The notes: generated by a model from the sequence alone, not told the origin. DNA of 64,000 nt from Streptomyces geranii (GCF_002954775.1 NZ_PJME01000040.1:1-64000), one strand, 5' to 3'. Counted from the first letter of the stretch, positions 29,459-38,977 are shown. Translations and numbers: made by a program.

Positions 29459-30376
29459 TCAGCCCTTCGTGCCGCCCGCCGTCAGGCCTGCCACCAGGTT
29501 TTTCTGGACCAGGTAGAAGAAGGCGGAGACCGGTATCGCGACCAGTACCGCTGTGGCGGCCATCAGGTTGCGCTGGGCGTCGTGTTCGCTTACGAAGCTC
29601 TGCAGGCCCACCGCGAAGGTGTACTTCGTGTCCGACAGCATGAACGTCGAGGCGAAGGCGACCTCGCCGAACGCGGTGATGAAGCTGTAGAACGCGGCCA
29701 CCGCCAGGCCCGGTTTGGCGAGCGGGAGGATCAGCCGGGCGAAGGTGCCGAAGGGGGTCAGCCCGTCGACGCGTCCCGCCTCGTCGATCTCGAAGGGGAT
29801 CGTGTCGAAGTATCCCTTGAGCAGCCAGGCGCAGTACGGCACGGCCGTCGAGCAGTAGACCAGGATCAGGCCGAGGTAGTTGTCGATCAGCTGGAGGTCC
29901 GACAGGATCTGGTACATCGGGACGATCAGTACGGCGATCGGGAACATCTGGGTGACCAGGAGCACCCACATGAACTTGCGGTAGCCGGGGAAGCGCATCC
30001 GCGAGACCGCGTACCCCGTGGTCGCCGCGACGAGGACGCCGATGACCGTCGTACCGAGCGAGACGATCAGCGAACTCCTCATCCAGTCGAAGAAGTTGGT
30101 GTGCTGGAGGACGAACGAGTAGTTGTCGAACGTCATCTTGTCCCAGATGCGCCCGGGGTGGAGATAGTCGTCCTTGTCCGGGCCGAGGGACAGGAAGAAC
30201 AGCCAGGCGATCGGGAACAGCGCGATCAGGCTCGCGACGGTCAGGACGCCGTGGGAGGCGAGGGCGGCGGTGCGGCCGGGCCGGCCGCCGCGTCCTGCGG
30301 GCCTCGGGGGCGCGGGTGTGCCGGGCGGGTCCGTCGGCCCGGTCGGCTCGGGCTTTTCGACTGTCATGGCGCTCAT
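29459..30376 (-). CDS. malG: Maltose/maltodextrin ABC transporter permease MalG
   Basis: This 305-aa permease starts with a Pro/Gly-rich cytoplasmic tail, then has six predicted membrane segments. The EAA loop that contacts the ATPase is visible as FEIDEAGRVDGLTPFGTFARLILPLAKPG. It is read from malF with 19 bases between the genes. ATG 30376 is preferred over the in-frame ATG at 30367 because AGGAG lies upstream, though at a long spacing. No ABC ATPase gene is present in the window; in Streptomyces the shared ATPase MsiK serves such importers. Confidence 0.94.
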   Translation of the reverse strand: MSAMTVEKPEPTGPTDPPGTPAPPRPAGRGGRPGRTAALASHGVLTVASLIALFPIAWLFFLSLGPDKDDYLHPGRIWDKMTFDNYSFVLQHTNFFDWMRSSLIVSLGTTVIGVLVAATTGYAVSRMRFPGYRKFMWVLLVTQMFPIAVLIVPMYQILSDLQLIDNYLGLILVYCSTAVPYCAWLLKGYFDTIPFEIDEAGRVDGLTPFGTFARLILPLAKPGLAVAAFYSFITAFGEVAFASTFMLSDTKYTFAVGLQSFVSEHDAQRNLMAATAVLVAIPVSAFFYLVQKNLVAGLTAGGTKG

Positions 30377-30395
30377 GGGGGCTCGGGCTCCTGTC

Positions 30396-31400
30396 TCAGT
30401 TCGCGAGCTGCTGCTCATTGCGGTTCAGCCAGCGGCGGTAGAAGGAGGTGAAGACGACGAGGATGGCCAGCAGCAGCATGCCGTAGGCCGCCGACTGGGC
30501 GAAGTCGCGCGGCTGTTGGCCGAAGCCGAGGTAGTAGGCCCAGGTCACGAGGATCTGCGCGTCCGGCGCTGTGGTGCCGAACAGCAGGAAGATCACCGCG
30601 AACTGGTTGAACGTCCAGATGACGCCGAGGAGTACGACGGTCGAGCTGACGGAGCGCAGGCCCGGGAGAGTGACGTACCAGAACTTCTGCCAGGGACTGG
30701 CCCCGTCCATGTCCGCGGCCTCGTAGAGGGTGGAGTCGATGGACTGGAGGCCGCCGAGCAGCGAGACCATCATGAACGGCACCCCGCACCAGGTGTTGAC
30801 CATGATCGCGGCGAACCGCTGCCAGAAGGTGTCCTCCAGCCAGAGCGGTGTCGGCAGGTGCACCGCGTCGAGCATCGAGTTGATGATGCCGCCGTCGGCG
30901 AGCATGAAGCGCCAGCCGAAGACGGTGACGAAGGTCGGCACCGCCCACGGCAGGACCAGGATCAGCCGGTAGAAGGTGCGCCCGCGCAGCTTCTGGTTGA
31001 GGAGGAGGGCGAGGCCAAGGCCGATGCAGTAGTGCAGCGCCACACAGCAGACGGTCCAGACGATCGTCCAGATGAAGTGCGACCAGAAGCGGTCGTACGC
31101 GGTGTCGCCCCACAGGATGTCGGCGTAGTTGTCGAGGCCGATGAACTTGTAGGTGGCGTCGATGTGGTTGACGCCGATCGTCCGGGCCGAGTTGAGGCTG
31201 TTGGCGTCCGTGAGCGTCAGGTAGAGGCCGCGCACGAGCGGGTAGAGCACGAGTCCGCCGAGCACGACGGCCACGGGGGCGATCATCGCGTACGCGTACC
31301 AGTACTTCTGGTACGCGTGCCTGAGACGATCGAGCCGTCCGGGCCGCTGCCCGGGCTCACCTCGGCGCTTGCCGGTCGCGCGGTCGATGGCGACTGTCAT
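30396..31400 (-). CDS. malF: Maltose/maltodextrin ABC transporter permease MalF
   Basis: This is a 334-aa permease with six membrane segments and the EAA loop YEAADMDGASPWQKFWYVTLPGL. It lacks the large periplasmic loop of E. coli MalF, as is usual in Gram-positive bacteria. The start ATG 31400 has GAAGGTG nine bases upstream. It lies between malE and malG on the same strand. The 116-base malE-malF gap carries a four-copy 11-bp tandem repeat. Confidence 0.94.
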   Translation of the reverse strand: MTVAIDRATGKRRGEPGQRPGRLDRLRHAYQKYWYAYAMIAPVAVVLGGLVLYPLVRGLYLTLTDANSLNSARTIGVNHIDATYKFIGLDNYADILWGDTAYDRFWSHFIWTIVWTVCCVALHYCIGLGLALLLNQKLRGRTFYRLILVLPWAVPTFVTVFGWRFMLADGGIINSMLDAVHLPTPLWLEDTFWQRFAAIMVNTWCGVPFMMVSLLGGLQSIDSTLYEAADMDGASPWQKFWYVTLPGLRSVSSTVVLLGVIWTFNQFAVIFLLFGTTAPDAQILVTWAYYLGFGQQPRDFAQSAAYGMLLLAILVVFTSFYRRWLNRNEQQLAN

Positions 31401-31413
31401 CTTTCGACACCTT

Positions 31414-31457
31414 CTGGAAGATCACTGGAGGATCACTGGAAGATCGCTGGAGGATCG
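31414..31457 (-). repeat. Four tandem copies of an 11-bp unit between malE and malF
   Basis: The unit CTGGARGATCR is repeated four times without gaps (31414, 31425, 31436 and 31447). It is transcribed in the mal operon mRNA, 14-57 bases upstream of the malF start, next to the malF ribosome binding site. Confidence 0.85.
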
Positions 31458-31516
31458 GGGGCTGTGGCGCACGCCGGTGACCGTCGGAACCGGTCGGCTC
31501 CGACGGCCACGCGGGG

Positions 31517-32791
31517 TCACTTGCTGAAGTCCGGGACCAGCTTGGCGATCGCGGTCTCCGCGTTGCCCAGGCCCTTGTCGAGGGACTCCTTGCCGCCCGC
31601 GATCTGCGGCAGCTCGGTGTCGAGCGGACCCCACAGCGAGCTGTACTCGGGCAGCGCCGGGCGGGGCTGGGCGGCGGGCAGGACGCCCTGGTAGCCGGCG
31701 AGGCCCGGGTCGGCCTTGACCTCGGCGGTGTAGGCGTCGTCGCGGGTGGGCAGCGTGGAGTTCTTCAGGGCGATCTGCGTCTGGGACTTCGCGGAGGTCA
31801 TGAAGTTGACGAACTTCAGCGACGCCGCCTGGTGGGCCTTGTCCGAACCGGCGTAGACCGAGAGGTTGTGGCCGCCGGTCGGGGCGCCCGCCTTGCCGCT
31901 GGAGCCGGCCGGGACGGTGGCGACACCGAGGTTGGCCTTGTCCGTGAACGCGCTGCCCTTGTAGAAGTTGGTGATCTCCCACGGGCCCTGGACGATCGCG
32001 GCGACCTTGCCGTTGACGAACGCGTCCTGGATGTGGGCGTAGGCGTCGGCGGTGGTGTCCGCCTTGTGCAGGCCCTTGCCGTCGAAGAGGCCGAGCCAGG
32101 TCTCGTAACCCTTCTTCGCGGCGGCCGAGTTGACGGTGATCTTCTTCGCGGCGGCGTCGACGGTGTCGGTGCCCTCGCCGTAGAGGAAGCTCTGCGCGTA
32201 GTAGGCCTGGGTGGAGCCCCAGTAGCCGTCGACGCCGGTCTTGGTCTTGATGGCGGCGGCGGCCGTCTTCAGGTCGGCCCAGGTCTTCGGGGCCTCGGTG
32301 AGGCCGGCCTTCGCGAAGAGCGCCTTGTTGTAGACGAGCGCGAGGGTGTCGGTGACGATCGGGACGCCGTACGTCTTGCCCTCGTACTTCGCCTGCTCGA
32401 TCAGGTTGGGCTGGAACTTGGCCTCGTCGGTGAGGGCCTCGGTGCCGTCGAGGGGCAGCAGGAAGCCCTTCTTGGCGAAGGCGGGGGTCCAGCCGACCTC
32501 GGAGCGCAGCACGTCCGGGGCGCCGGAGGCACCGGCCGCGGTGTCGAACTTGTTCTGGGCCTGGTCGAAGGGGACGTTGACGTACTTGACCTTGATGTCC
32601 TTGTTGGCGGCCTCGAACTCCTTGACGAGGGCCTGGTACGTCGGTGCCTCGTTGGTGGCGTTGGAGGTGTCCCACCAGGTGATGGTGACCGGGCCGTCGG
32701 CCTTGTCGCTGCCACTGTCGTCCCCGCCGCAGGCCGTCGCCGCGAGGGCGATGGACGCCACCAGCGCGGTGGCCGCTATGCCACGCCGCAT
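31517..32791 (-). CDS. malE: Maltose/maltodextrin-binding lipoprotein MalE
   Basis: This 424-aa solute-binding protein has a lipoprotein signal peptide; the lipobox is LAATAC with Cys near residue 20, followed by an acidic Gly/Ser/Asp linker. The mature part follows the family-1 extracellular binding-protein pattern (ITWWDTSNATNEAPTY near the start, GPWEITNF mid-protein). It is anchored outside the membrane, captures maltodextrins and delivers them to MalFG. ATG 32791 has an excellent GAAGGAGA site. Its promoter region is shared with malR and contains GCAAG/CTTGC motifs. Confidence 0.95.
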   Translation of the reverse strand: MRRGIAATALVASIALAATACGGDDSGSDKADGPVTITWWDTSNATNEAPTYQALVKEFEAANKDIKVKYVNVPFDQAQNKFDTAAGASGAPDVLRSEVGWTPAFAKKGFLLPLDGTEALTDEAKFQPNLIEQAKYEGKTYGVPIVTDTLALVYNKALFAKAGLTEAPKTWADLKTAAAAIKTKTGVDGYWGSTQAYYAQSFLYGEGTDTVDAAAKKITVNSAAAKKGYETWLGLFDGKGLHKADTTADAYAHIQDAFVNGKVAAIVQGPWEITNFYKGSAFTDKANLGVATVPAGSSGKAGAPTGGHNLSVYAGSDKAHQAASLKFVNFMTSAKSQTQIALKNSTLPTRDDAYTAEVKADPGLAGYQGVLPAAQPRPALPEYSSLWGPLDTELPQIAGGKESLDKGLGNAETAIAKLVPDFSK

Positions 32792-33221
32792 GAGTTCTCC
32801 TTCGAGGGTGAAAGCCCGTGTACTGGCGGTAACGGCCTCGTCCGCCGTTCCCACCGCTTCGCCGACCGCACCGTTGCCGCCGTCGGGCGACGTGAACGTA
32901 ACAGCGATGTAAGCGTTGCGAAAGACCTTGCAGCAAAAAACCGCAAGAACCGACGACAGTTACCCGGCCGTGACCCTCGAACGCGGCCTCGATTCCGTGC
33001 TCTGCCGCCGATCGACGGGATCTGGGACAGTTGTGCAAGACTCTGCAAGCTCTTGCTGAAGACGCCCGATCAGAACACCGTCAGAACACCGAGGGAGCGC
33101 GATGACGCAGCAACCCCCAGCGGCGGGCGGCCGTCCCGGCCGCCCGATGGGCCGTTCGACGGCCCGGGCCAGGCGAGTGTTCGGTGGGCAAGGAGAGGGA
33201 CGGCCGGTACAGTCCAGCCCT
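32792..33221. promoter_or_regulatory. malE/malR: malE-malR divergent control region
   Basis: CTTGCAGCAA (32927-32936), followed by CCGCAAG (to 32952), lies 136-161 bases upstream of malE. TGCAAGACTCTGCAAG, then CTCTTGCTG (33034-33056), lies on the malR side. The arrangement suggests that MalR controls both malEFG and its own gene. No other gene is seen here unless malR starts at 33102. Confidence 0.6.
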
Positions 33222-34256
33222 GTGACCACACGGCTTGCCGACATCGCCGCCCAGGCGGGGGTGAGCGAAGCGACGGTCAGCCGGGTCCTGAACGGGAAGC
33301 CGGGCGTCGCCGCCACCACCCGCCAGTCCGTGCTCGCCGCCCTCGACGTACTGGGGTACGAGCGCCCGGTCCGGCTGCGGCAGCGCAGCGAGGGCCTGGT
33401 GGGCCTCATCACTCCCGAGCTGGAGAACCCGATCTTCCCGGCCCTGGCGCAGGTCATCGGCCAGGCCCTGACCCGGCAGGGCTACACCCCGGTCCTGGCC
33501 ACCCAGACGCCCGGCGGCTCCACGGAGGACGAGCTGACGGAGATGCTCGTCGACCGGGGCGTGGCCGGCATCATCTTCGTCTCCGGACTGCACGCGGACA
33601 CCTCCGCCGACATGACGCGCTACGAGCAACTGCGCGCCCAGGGCGTGCCGTTCGTGCTGGTCGACGGCTTCTCCCCCAAGGTGCAGGCGCCGTTCATCTC
33701 CCCCGACGACCGCGCGGCGATGCATCTCGCGGTCACCCATCTCGTCTCCCTCGGCCACACCAACATCGGCCTCGCGCTCGGACCGAAACGTTTCGTTCCG
33801 GTCCAGCGCAAGATCGAGGGCTTCGTACGGACGATGCAGGACCTGCTGGGTCTGACGGCGCAGGACGTCGAGTCCCGCCTCGTCCAGCACTCCCTGTACA
33901 CCCTGGAGGGCGGCCAGGCGGCCACCACGGCCCTCATCGACCGCGGCTGCACGGCGGTGGTGTGCGCGAGCGACATGATGGCGCTGGGCGCGATACGGGC
34001 GGCCAGGCAGCGCGGTCTGGAGGTCCCCCGGGACGTCTCGGTCGTGGGCTTCGACGACTCCCCGCTGATCGCCTTCACCGACCCGCCCCTCACCACCGTG
34101 CGCAAACCGGTCCCCGCGATGGGCCAGGCCGCCGTACGCACCCTCCTTGAGGAGATCGGCGGTACGCCCGCCCCGCACAGCGAGTTCGTGTTCATGCCGG
34201 AGCTGGTGGTCCGGGGGTCCACGGCGTCGGCCCCTGGGGAACGGACTCGTTCCTAG
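33222..34256 (+). CDS. malR: LacI-family maltose operon repressor MalR
   Basis: This is a 344-aa regulator when started at GTG 33222. The helix-turn-helix is at residues 3-25 (TRLADIAAQAGVSEATVSRVLNG), followed by a periplasmic-binding-protein-like effector domain ending in the family pattern VVGFDDSPLIAFTDPPLTTVRKP. In Streptomyces MalR represses malEFG and amylase genes; the position divergent from malE fits. The start is debatable: GTG 33222 has no nearby ribosome binding site, whereas ATG 33102 in the same frame has AGGGAG just upstream and would add 40 residues of Pro/Gly/Arg-rich sequence. Confidence 0.94.
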   Translation: MTTRLADIAAQAGVSEATVSRVLNGKPGVAATTRQSVLAALDVLGYERPVRLRQRSEGLVGLITPELENPIFPALAQVIGQALTRQGYTPVLATQTPGGSTEDELTEMLVDRGVAGIIFVSGLHADTSADMTRYEQLRAQGVPFVLVDGFSPKVQAPFISPDDRAAMHLAVTHLVSLGHTNIGLALGPKRFVPVQRKIEGFVRTMQDLLGLTAQDVESRLVQHSLYTLEGGQAATTALIDRGCTAVVCASDMMALGAIRAARQRGLEVPRDVSVVGFDDSPLIAFTDPPLTTVRKPVPAMGQAAVRTLLEEIGGTPAPHSEFVFMPELVVRGSTASAPGERTRS

Positions 34257-34393
34257 GTAGGAGTCGGGGGCGCCTCCCCTGCCGTAGAACGTGCGGGTCG
34301 TACAGGACCAGGGGATGATCTGGGAGGGGGCCGAATCTGGCAGACTCTGTGTCCATGGGTGAGACGACCGTGACGACGAAGGAAGGCCGTGAC

Positions 34394-35254
34394 ATGGCCG
34401 CTCCGCACTCTGTCGCGGGCCAGGCGGACCCGGCGGACGCGCAGGACGAGGTGAACGGCCGTGCGGGCAACGCCTTCCTGCGCAGGCTGCGCGCTCCGCG
34501 CCGGCCACGACTGTGGTTCGAGATCCTGCTGATCGCGGTCAGTTACTGGACGTACTCACTGATCCGCAACGCCGTCCCGGAGCAGAAGGCCGAGGCGCTG
34601 CGCAACGCGGACTGGATCTGGAAGACCGAGCACACCCTGGGCATCGCCTTCGAGGAGTCGGTCAACCACGCGATCAACAAGGTGACTTGGCTGATCGTGG
34701 GCATGAACTACTACTACGCGACGCTGCACTTCGTCGTCACGCTCGGTGTTCTCGTGTGGCTGTACCGCAGTCACCCCGGCCGTTACGCGGCGACCCGGCT
34801 GACCCTCTTCGCCACCACGGTCGTCGCACTGGTCGGTTACTACCTGTATCCGCTGGCCCCGCCCCGGCTGATGAACGGCGGCGACTTCATCGACACGGTG
34901 ATGGTCCACCACACCTGGGGTTCGATGGCCTCCGGCGACCTCAAGCACATGTCGAACCAGTACGCGGCGATGCCGTCGATGCACATCGGCTGGTCCACCT
35001 GGGCCGGTCTGACGATCTTCGCCCTGGCGACCGTGCCGTGGGTGCGCGTGCTCGGCCTGCTCTACCCGGTGGCGACCCTGCTGGTGATCGTCGCCACCGC
35101 CAACCACTTCTGGCTGGACGCGGTCGGCGGCCTCATGTGCCTGTCCTTCGGCTTCCTGGTGGCCCGCCTCTGGTACGGCAAACTCCCGTACCACCTCCCG
35201 AAACTGGTCCCGGTGCGCGGGCAGGGCGGCCCGCTGCTCCCGGTCAAGCCGTAG
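34394..35254 (+). CDS. PAP2-superfamily membrane protein (inositolphosphotransferase-like)
   Basis: This 286-aa integral membrane protein has about six hydrophobic segments. The phosphatase-type motif AAMPSMHIGWSTW and the later NHFWLDAVGG supply the catalytic histidines of the PAP2_3 group, which includes inositol-phosphoceramide synthase-like and lipid-phosphate enzymes. The active site would face outward. ATG 34394 has GGAAGG at good spacing, whereas the upstream ATG 34355 has no ribosome binding site. The substrate is unknown. It converges on glnE with a 16-base gap. Confidence 0.88.
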   Translation: MAAPHSVAGQADPADAQDEVNGRAGNAFLRRLRAPRRPRLWFEILLIAVSYWTYSLIRNAVPEQKAEALRNADWIWKTEHTLGIAFEESVNHAINKVTWLIVGMNYYYATLHFVVTLGVLVWLYRSHPGRYAATRLTLFATTVVALVGYYLYPLAPPRLMNGGDFIDTVMVHHTWGSMASGDLKHMSNQYAAMPSMHIGWSTWAGLTIFALATVPWVRVLGLLYPVATLLVIVATANHFWLDAVGGLMCLSFGFLVARLWYGKLPYHLPKLVPVRGQGGPLLPVKP

Positions 35255-35270
35255 CCGACCTGCGTCTCTC

Positions 35271-38200
35271 TTACATGGACGCCGCTCCGTAGAACAGGGT
35301 GTCCACGACGCCCCGGGCCCGTCGGGTGGTCCTCCGGTACGCGTCGATCATGTCGCCGACATGCCCAGGCCCGTACCCCAGATACCGTCCCACGGCGCCC
35401 AGTTCGCGCCCGTCGGAGGGGAAGGTGTCGCCGGCCCGGCCGCGCACCAGCATCACGGCGTTGCGCACCCGGGTGGCCAGGACCCACGCCTCGTCGAGGA
35501 TCGCCGCGTCCTCCCCGGAGATCAGCTCGGCGGCGCGGGCGGCGGCGAGGGCTTCGCGGGTACGGGTGGTGCGCAGCCCCGGTTCGGCCCAGCCGTGCTG
35601 GAGTTGCAGCAGCTGGACGGTCCACTCGACGTCCGAGAGACCACCGCGCCCGAGCTTGGTGTGCAGGGTCGGGTCGGCGCCGCGGGGCATCCGCTCCGAC
35701 TCCATACGGGCCTTCAGGCGCCGGATCTCGCGTACGGCGTCGTCGCCGAGTCCTTCCGCCGGGTAGCGCAGGGGGTCGATCAGCTCGATGAAGCGGCGCC
35801 CCAACTCCTGATCGCCTGCGACGACTTCGGCGCGCAGCAGCGCCTGGGACTCCCAACCGAGGGACCAGCGCCGGTAGTAGGCCTCGTAGGACGTCAGGGT
35901 TCGCACGGTCGGCCCGGACTTGCCCTCGGGGCGCAGGTCGGCGTCGATCAGCAACGGCGGGTCGGAGCTGGGCACTTGGAGGAGCCGGCGCATCTCGGAG
36001 ACGACGGTGTTGGCGGCCTTGGCGGCCTCGTGTTCGTCGACGCCCTCGCGGGGTTCGTGGACGAACAGGACGTCGGCGTCGGAGCCGTAGCCCAGTTCGT
36101 GCCCGCCGAAGCGGCCCATGCCGATCACCGTGAACCGGGTGGGCAGGGTGTCGCCCCAGCCGTCCCGGACGACCGCGCGCAGGGTTCCGGCGATGGTGGC
36201 CGCGGTGATGTCGGAGAGCGCGCCGCCGACCCGGTCCACGAGGGCGCCCTGGTCGGCCTCGGCGGGCGACTGCTCGGTGCCGTAGGAGCCGACGATGTCG
36301 ACGGCGGCCGTACGGAAGAGTTCGCGGCGGCGGACACCGCGCGCGGCGTACACGCCCTGTTCGCCGGTGTCGGCGCGGCCCACGGCGGCCAGTATCTCCT
36401 GCTCCAGGTGGGCGCGTTCGCGGGGCTCCAGCTGGCCTCCGCCGTCGCCGTCGCCGAGCAGGGCGACGGCCTCGGGGGCGCGCATGAGCAGGTCGGGGGC
36501 GAGGCGTCCGGCGGACAGGACGCGGGCGAGGTTCTCGGCGGCGGCGCCCTCGTCCCGCAACAGCCGTAGATACCAGGGGGTTCGGCCGAGGGCGTCGGAC
36601 ACCTTGCGGAAGTTGAGGAGTCCGGCGTCCGGGTCTGCGGAGTCGGCGAACCAGCCCAACAGGACGGGCAGCAGGGTGCGTTGGATGGCCGCCTTGCGGC
36701 TGACCCCGCTGGCGAGGGCCTCGATGTGCCTGAGCGCGGCGGCCGGATCGGCGTACCCGAGGGCGACGAGCCGCTCCCGGGCCGCACCGGTACTCAACCG
36801 GCTCTCACCGGGGGCGAGTTGGGCGACGGCGTCGAGCAGCGGCCGGTAGAAGAGCTTCTCGTGCAGCCGCCGTACGACGGAGGCGTGCCGCTTCCACTCG
36901 CGGTTCAGCTCGGCGACAGGGTCGGTACGCAGCCCCAGCGAGCGCCCGATGCGCCGCAGATCGGCCTCGTCCTCGGGGACGAGGTGGGTGCGGCGGAGCC
37001 GGAACAGCTGGATCCGGTGCTCCATGGACCGCAGGAAGCGGTAGGCGTCGTCGAGCTGGACGGCGTCGGCACGTCCGACGTACCCACCGGCGGCGAGGGC
37101 GCTGAGCGCGTCGAGGGTGGTACCGCTGCGCAGGGAGGTGTCGGCCCGCCCGTGCACCAACTGAAGCAGCTGCACGGCGAATTCGACGTCGCGCAGACCA
37201 CCGGGCCCGAGCTTCAGCTCGCGCTCGACCTCGGCGATGGGAATGTTCTCGACGACCCGGCGGCGCATCTTCTGCACGTCGACGACGAAGTTCTCGCGCT
37301 CGGCGGCGTGCCAGACGAGGGGGGCGAGCGCGGCGACGTACTCCTCCCCCAGCTCGACGTCACCGGCGACGGGCCGGGCCTTCAACAGGGCCTGGAACTC
37401 CCAGGTCTTGGCCCAGCGCTGGTAGTAGGCGAGATGGCTGCTGAGGGTGCGCACGAGCGGCCCGTTGCGCCCCTCGGGCCGGAGGTTGGCGTCGACGGGC
37501 CAGATGCTGCCCTCGACGGTGGTCTCGGAGCAGATCCGCATGAGGTGCGAGGCGAGCCGGGTGGCGGCGCGAAGGGCCTTGCCCTCATCGGCCCCGTCAA
37601 CGGCCTCCCCCACGAAAATGACGTCGACATCGGAGACGTAATTCAGCTCGTGGCCACCGCACTTGCCCATGGCGATGACGGCGAGCCGGCAGATCGAGGC
37701 GTCCTCGGGGGCGGCGGTACGGGCGATGGCGAGGGCGGCGCGGAGGGTGGCGGTGGCGAGGTCGGCGAGTTCGGCGGCGGTCTCGGCGAGGTCGGTCGTG
37801 CCGCACACGTCGCGGGCGGCGATGGAGAGGAGGCAGCGCCGGTAGGCGACGCGCAGGGAAACGGGGTCATCGGCCTCGGCAAGCCCGCGCTCGAACTCCT
37901 CGACGCCGGGATGAAGATCCCGGGGCTCGTACATCACGAAGGCGTGCCAGTCGCGAGGATGCCGGATGAGGTGGTCCCCGAGGGCGGCGGAGGCGCCGAG
38001 CACGCCGAGGAGCCGGTCGCGCAGCGGCTTGGACGCGATGACCGTGTCCAGCAGCTCGTGCCGGGCGGTACGCCCGTCCTGCGCCTCGACGAGCCGGACG
38101 AGCCCGAGCAGCGCGAGATCGGGGTCGGCGGTGGCGCCGAGGGCGTCGAGCAGCACGGGGTCGTCGCGCAGGGAGGCCAGCTCGGCACTGTCGAGCAGCC

Positions 38201-38279
38201 GCTCGGCACCGGAGGGATCGGTGAAACCGTGCCGCAACAGCCGAGTGAAGGTACTGCTCCTACGCCCCGGCGCCATCAT
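35271..38279 (-). CDS. glnE: Glutamine synthetase adenylyltransferase / adenylyl-removing enzyme
   Basis: This 1,002-aa protein has two nucleotidyltransferase halves. The N-terminal (de-adenylylating) half has GKCGGHELNYVSDVDVIF near residues 203-220; the C-terminal (adenylylating) half has GMGRFGGHELGYGSDADVLF near 720-738. GlnE attaches or removes AMP on the conserved Tyr of GSI (GlnA) in response to nitrogen status. GlnA itself is not in the window. The neighbouring GS-like GlnA2 lacks the target site and GSII is not a target. The start at 38279 has GGGAGG seven bases upstream. Confidence 0.97.
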   Translation of the reverse strand: MMAPGRRSSTFTRLLRHGFTDPSGAERLLDSAELASLRDDPVLLDALGATADPDLALLGLVRLVEAQDGRTARHELLDTVIASKPLRDRLLGVLGASAALGDHLIRHPRDWHAFVMYEPRDLHPGVEEFERGLAEADDPVSLRVAYRRCLLSIAARDVCGTTDLAETAAELADLATATLRAALAIARTAAPEDASICRLAVIAMGKCGGHELNYVSDVDVIFVGEAVDGADEGKALRAATRLASHLMRICSETTVEGSIWPVDANLRPEGRNGPLVRTLSSHLAYYQRWAKTWEFQALLKARPVAGDVELGEEYVAALAPLVWHAAERENFVVDVQKMRRRVVENIPIAEVERELKLGPGGLRDVEFAVQLLQLVHGRADTSLRSGTTLDALSALAAGGYVGRADAVQLDDAYRFLRSMEHRIQLFRLRRTHLVPEDEADLRRIGRSLGLRTDPVAELNREWKRHASVVRRLHEKLFYRPLLDAVAQLAPGESRLSTGAARERLVALGYADPAAALRHIEALASGVSRKAAIQRTLLPVLLGWFADSADPDAGLLNFRKVSDALGRTPWYLRLLRDEGAAAENLARVLSAGRLAPDLLMRAPEAVALLGDGDGGGQLEPRERAHLEQEILAAVGRADTGEQGVYAARGVRRRELFRTAAVDIVGSYGTEQSPAEADQGALVDRVGGALSDITAATIAGTLRAVVRDGWGDTLPTRFTVIGMGRFGGHELGYGSDADVLFVHEPREGVDEHEAAKAANTVVSEMRRLLQVPSSDPPLLIDADLRPEGKSGPTVRTLTSYEAYYRRWSLGWESQALLRAEVVAGDQELGRRFIELIDPLRYPAEGLGDDAVREIRRLKARMESERMPRGADPTLHTKLGRGGLSDVEWTVQLLQLQHGWAEPGLRTTRTREALAAARAAELISGEDAAILDEAWVLATRVRNAVMLVRGRAGDTFPSDGRELGAVGRYLGYGPGHVGDMIDAYRRTTRRARGVVDTLFYGAASM

Positions 38280-38451
38280 CCTGGGCCTCCCGTCGGATCC
38301 AGTTCCATCGGATCAAGGTCGTACGGCCATGAGCCTAACCGGAGAGCAAACGGGAAGCGCCGGTCGGACATTCGCCGAGAGGTGGCGCCCCGCACGGTTT
38401 TCGGCTTCGGTAAGGGGGAGCCGTTCAGCCAGTTGTCTGGAGGACCTTGCC

Positions 38452-38892
38452 ATGCAGTACACACTCGAAGTCATCCCGCTGCCCGTGAGCGACATCGACC
38501 GGGCCCGGGACTTCTACCGCGACAAGGCCGGTTTCCACGTCGACATCGACCAGGAGGTCATGCCGGGAATGCGCATCGTCCAGCTCACGCCACCCGGCTC
38601 GGGCTGTTCGATCGCCCTGGGCGACACCATCTGGGACACGATGGCCGGCCCGACCCCGGCCCCGGGCTCCTACCAGGGCCTCCAGCTGTGCGTGGCCGAC
38701 ATCAAGGCGGCTCACGCGGAGCTGGTGGAGCGCGGCCTGGAGGTGTCGGAACCGATGCAGTACTCGCCGGACGACGGCGCGACCTTCATGTACTTCAAGG
38801 ACCCGGACGGCAACGGCTGGGCGATCCAGGAGTACCGCGTACGGGGCCAGAAGCCCCTGCACGCGCTGCTGACGGAGCAGGCGGGCAGTTAG
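38452..38892 (+). CDS. VOC (glyoxalase/bleomycin resistance-fold) protein
   Basis: This 146-aa protein has two beta-alpha-beta-beta-beta repeats. VSDIDRARDFYRDKAGFHVD opens the domain and YFKDPDGNGWAIQEY closes it, with the usual C-terminal metal-ligand Glu position in QEY. The reaction cannot be deduced: the fold covers dioxygenases, isomerases and binding proteins. GGAGGA lies eight bases before ATG 38452. A copy of the dispersed repeat follows the stop almost immediately. Confidence 0.88.
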   Translation: MQYTLEVIPLPVSDIDRARDFYRDKAGFHVDIDQEVMPGMRIVQLTPPGSGCSIALGDTIWDTMAGPTPAPGSYQGLQLCVADIKAAHAELVERGLEVSEPMQYSPDDGATFMYFKDPDGNGWAIQEYRVRGQKPLHALLTEQAGS

Positions 38893-38897
38893 CCCTT

Positions 38898-38924
38898 AGG
38901 GGCGCGGGGAACCGCGCGAGAACC
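38898..38924 (-). repeat. Dispersed intergenic repeat copy C (inverted, diverged)
   Basis: The complement reads GGTTCTCGCGCGGTTCC, then CCGCGCCCCT, matching copies A (11745) and B (29313) with a few changes. It begins 5 bases after the VOC gene stop. Confidence 0.65.
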
Positions 38925-38977
38925 CGCCACCGGCCGCAACTGAGGATCGCGGCCGGTGCACCCCCTTCAAGCGGCCC

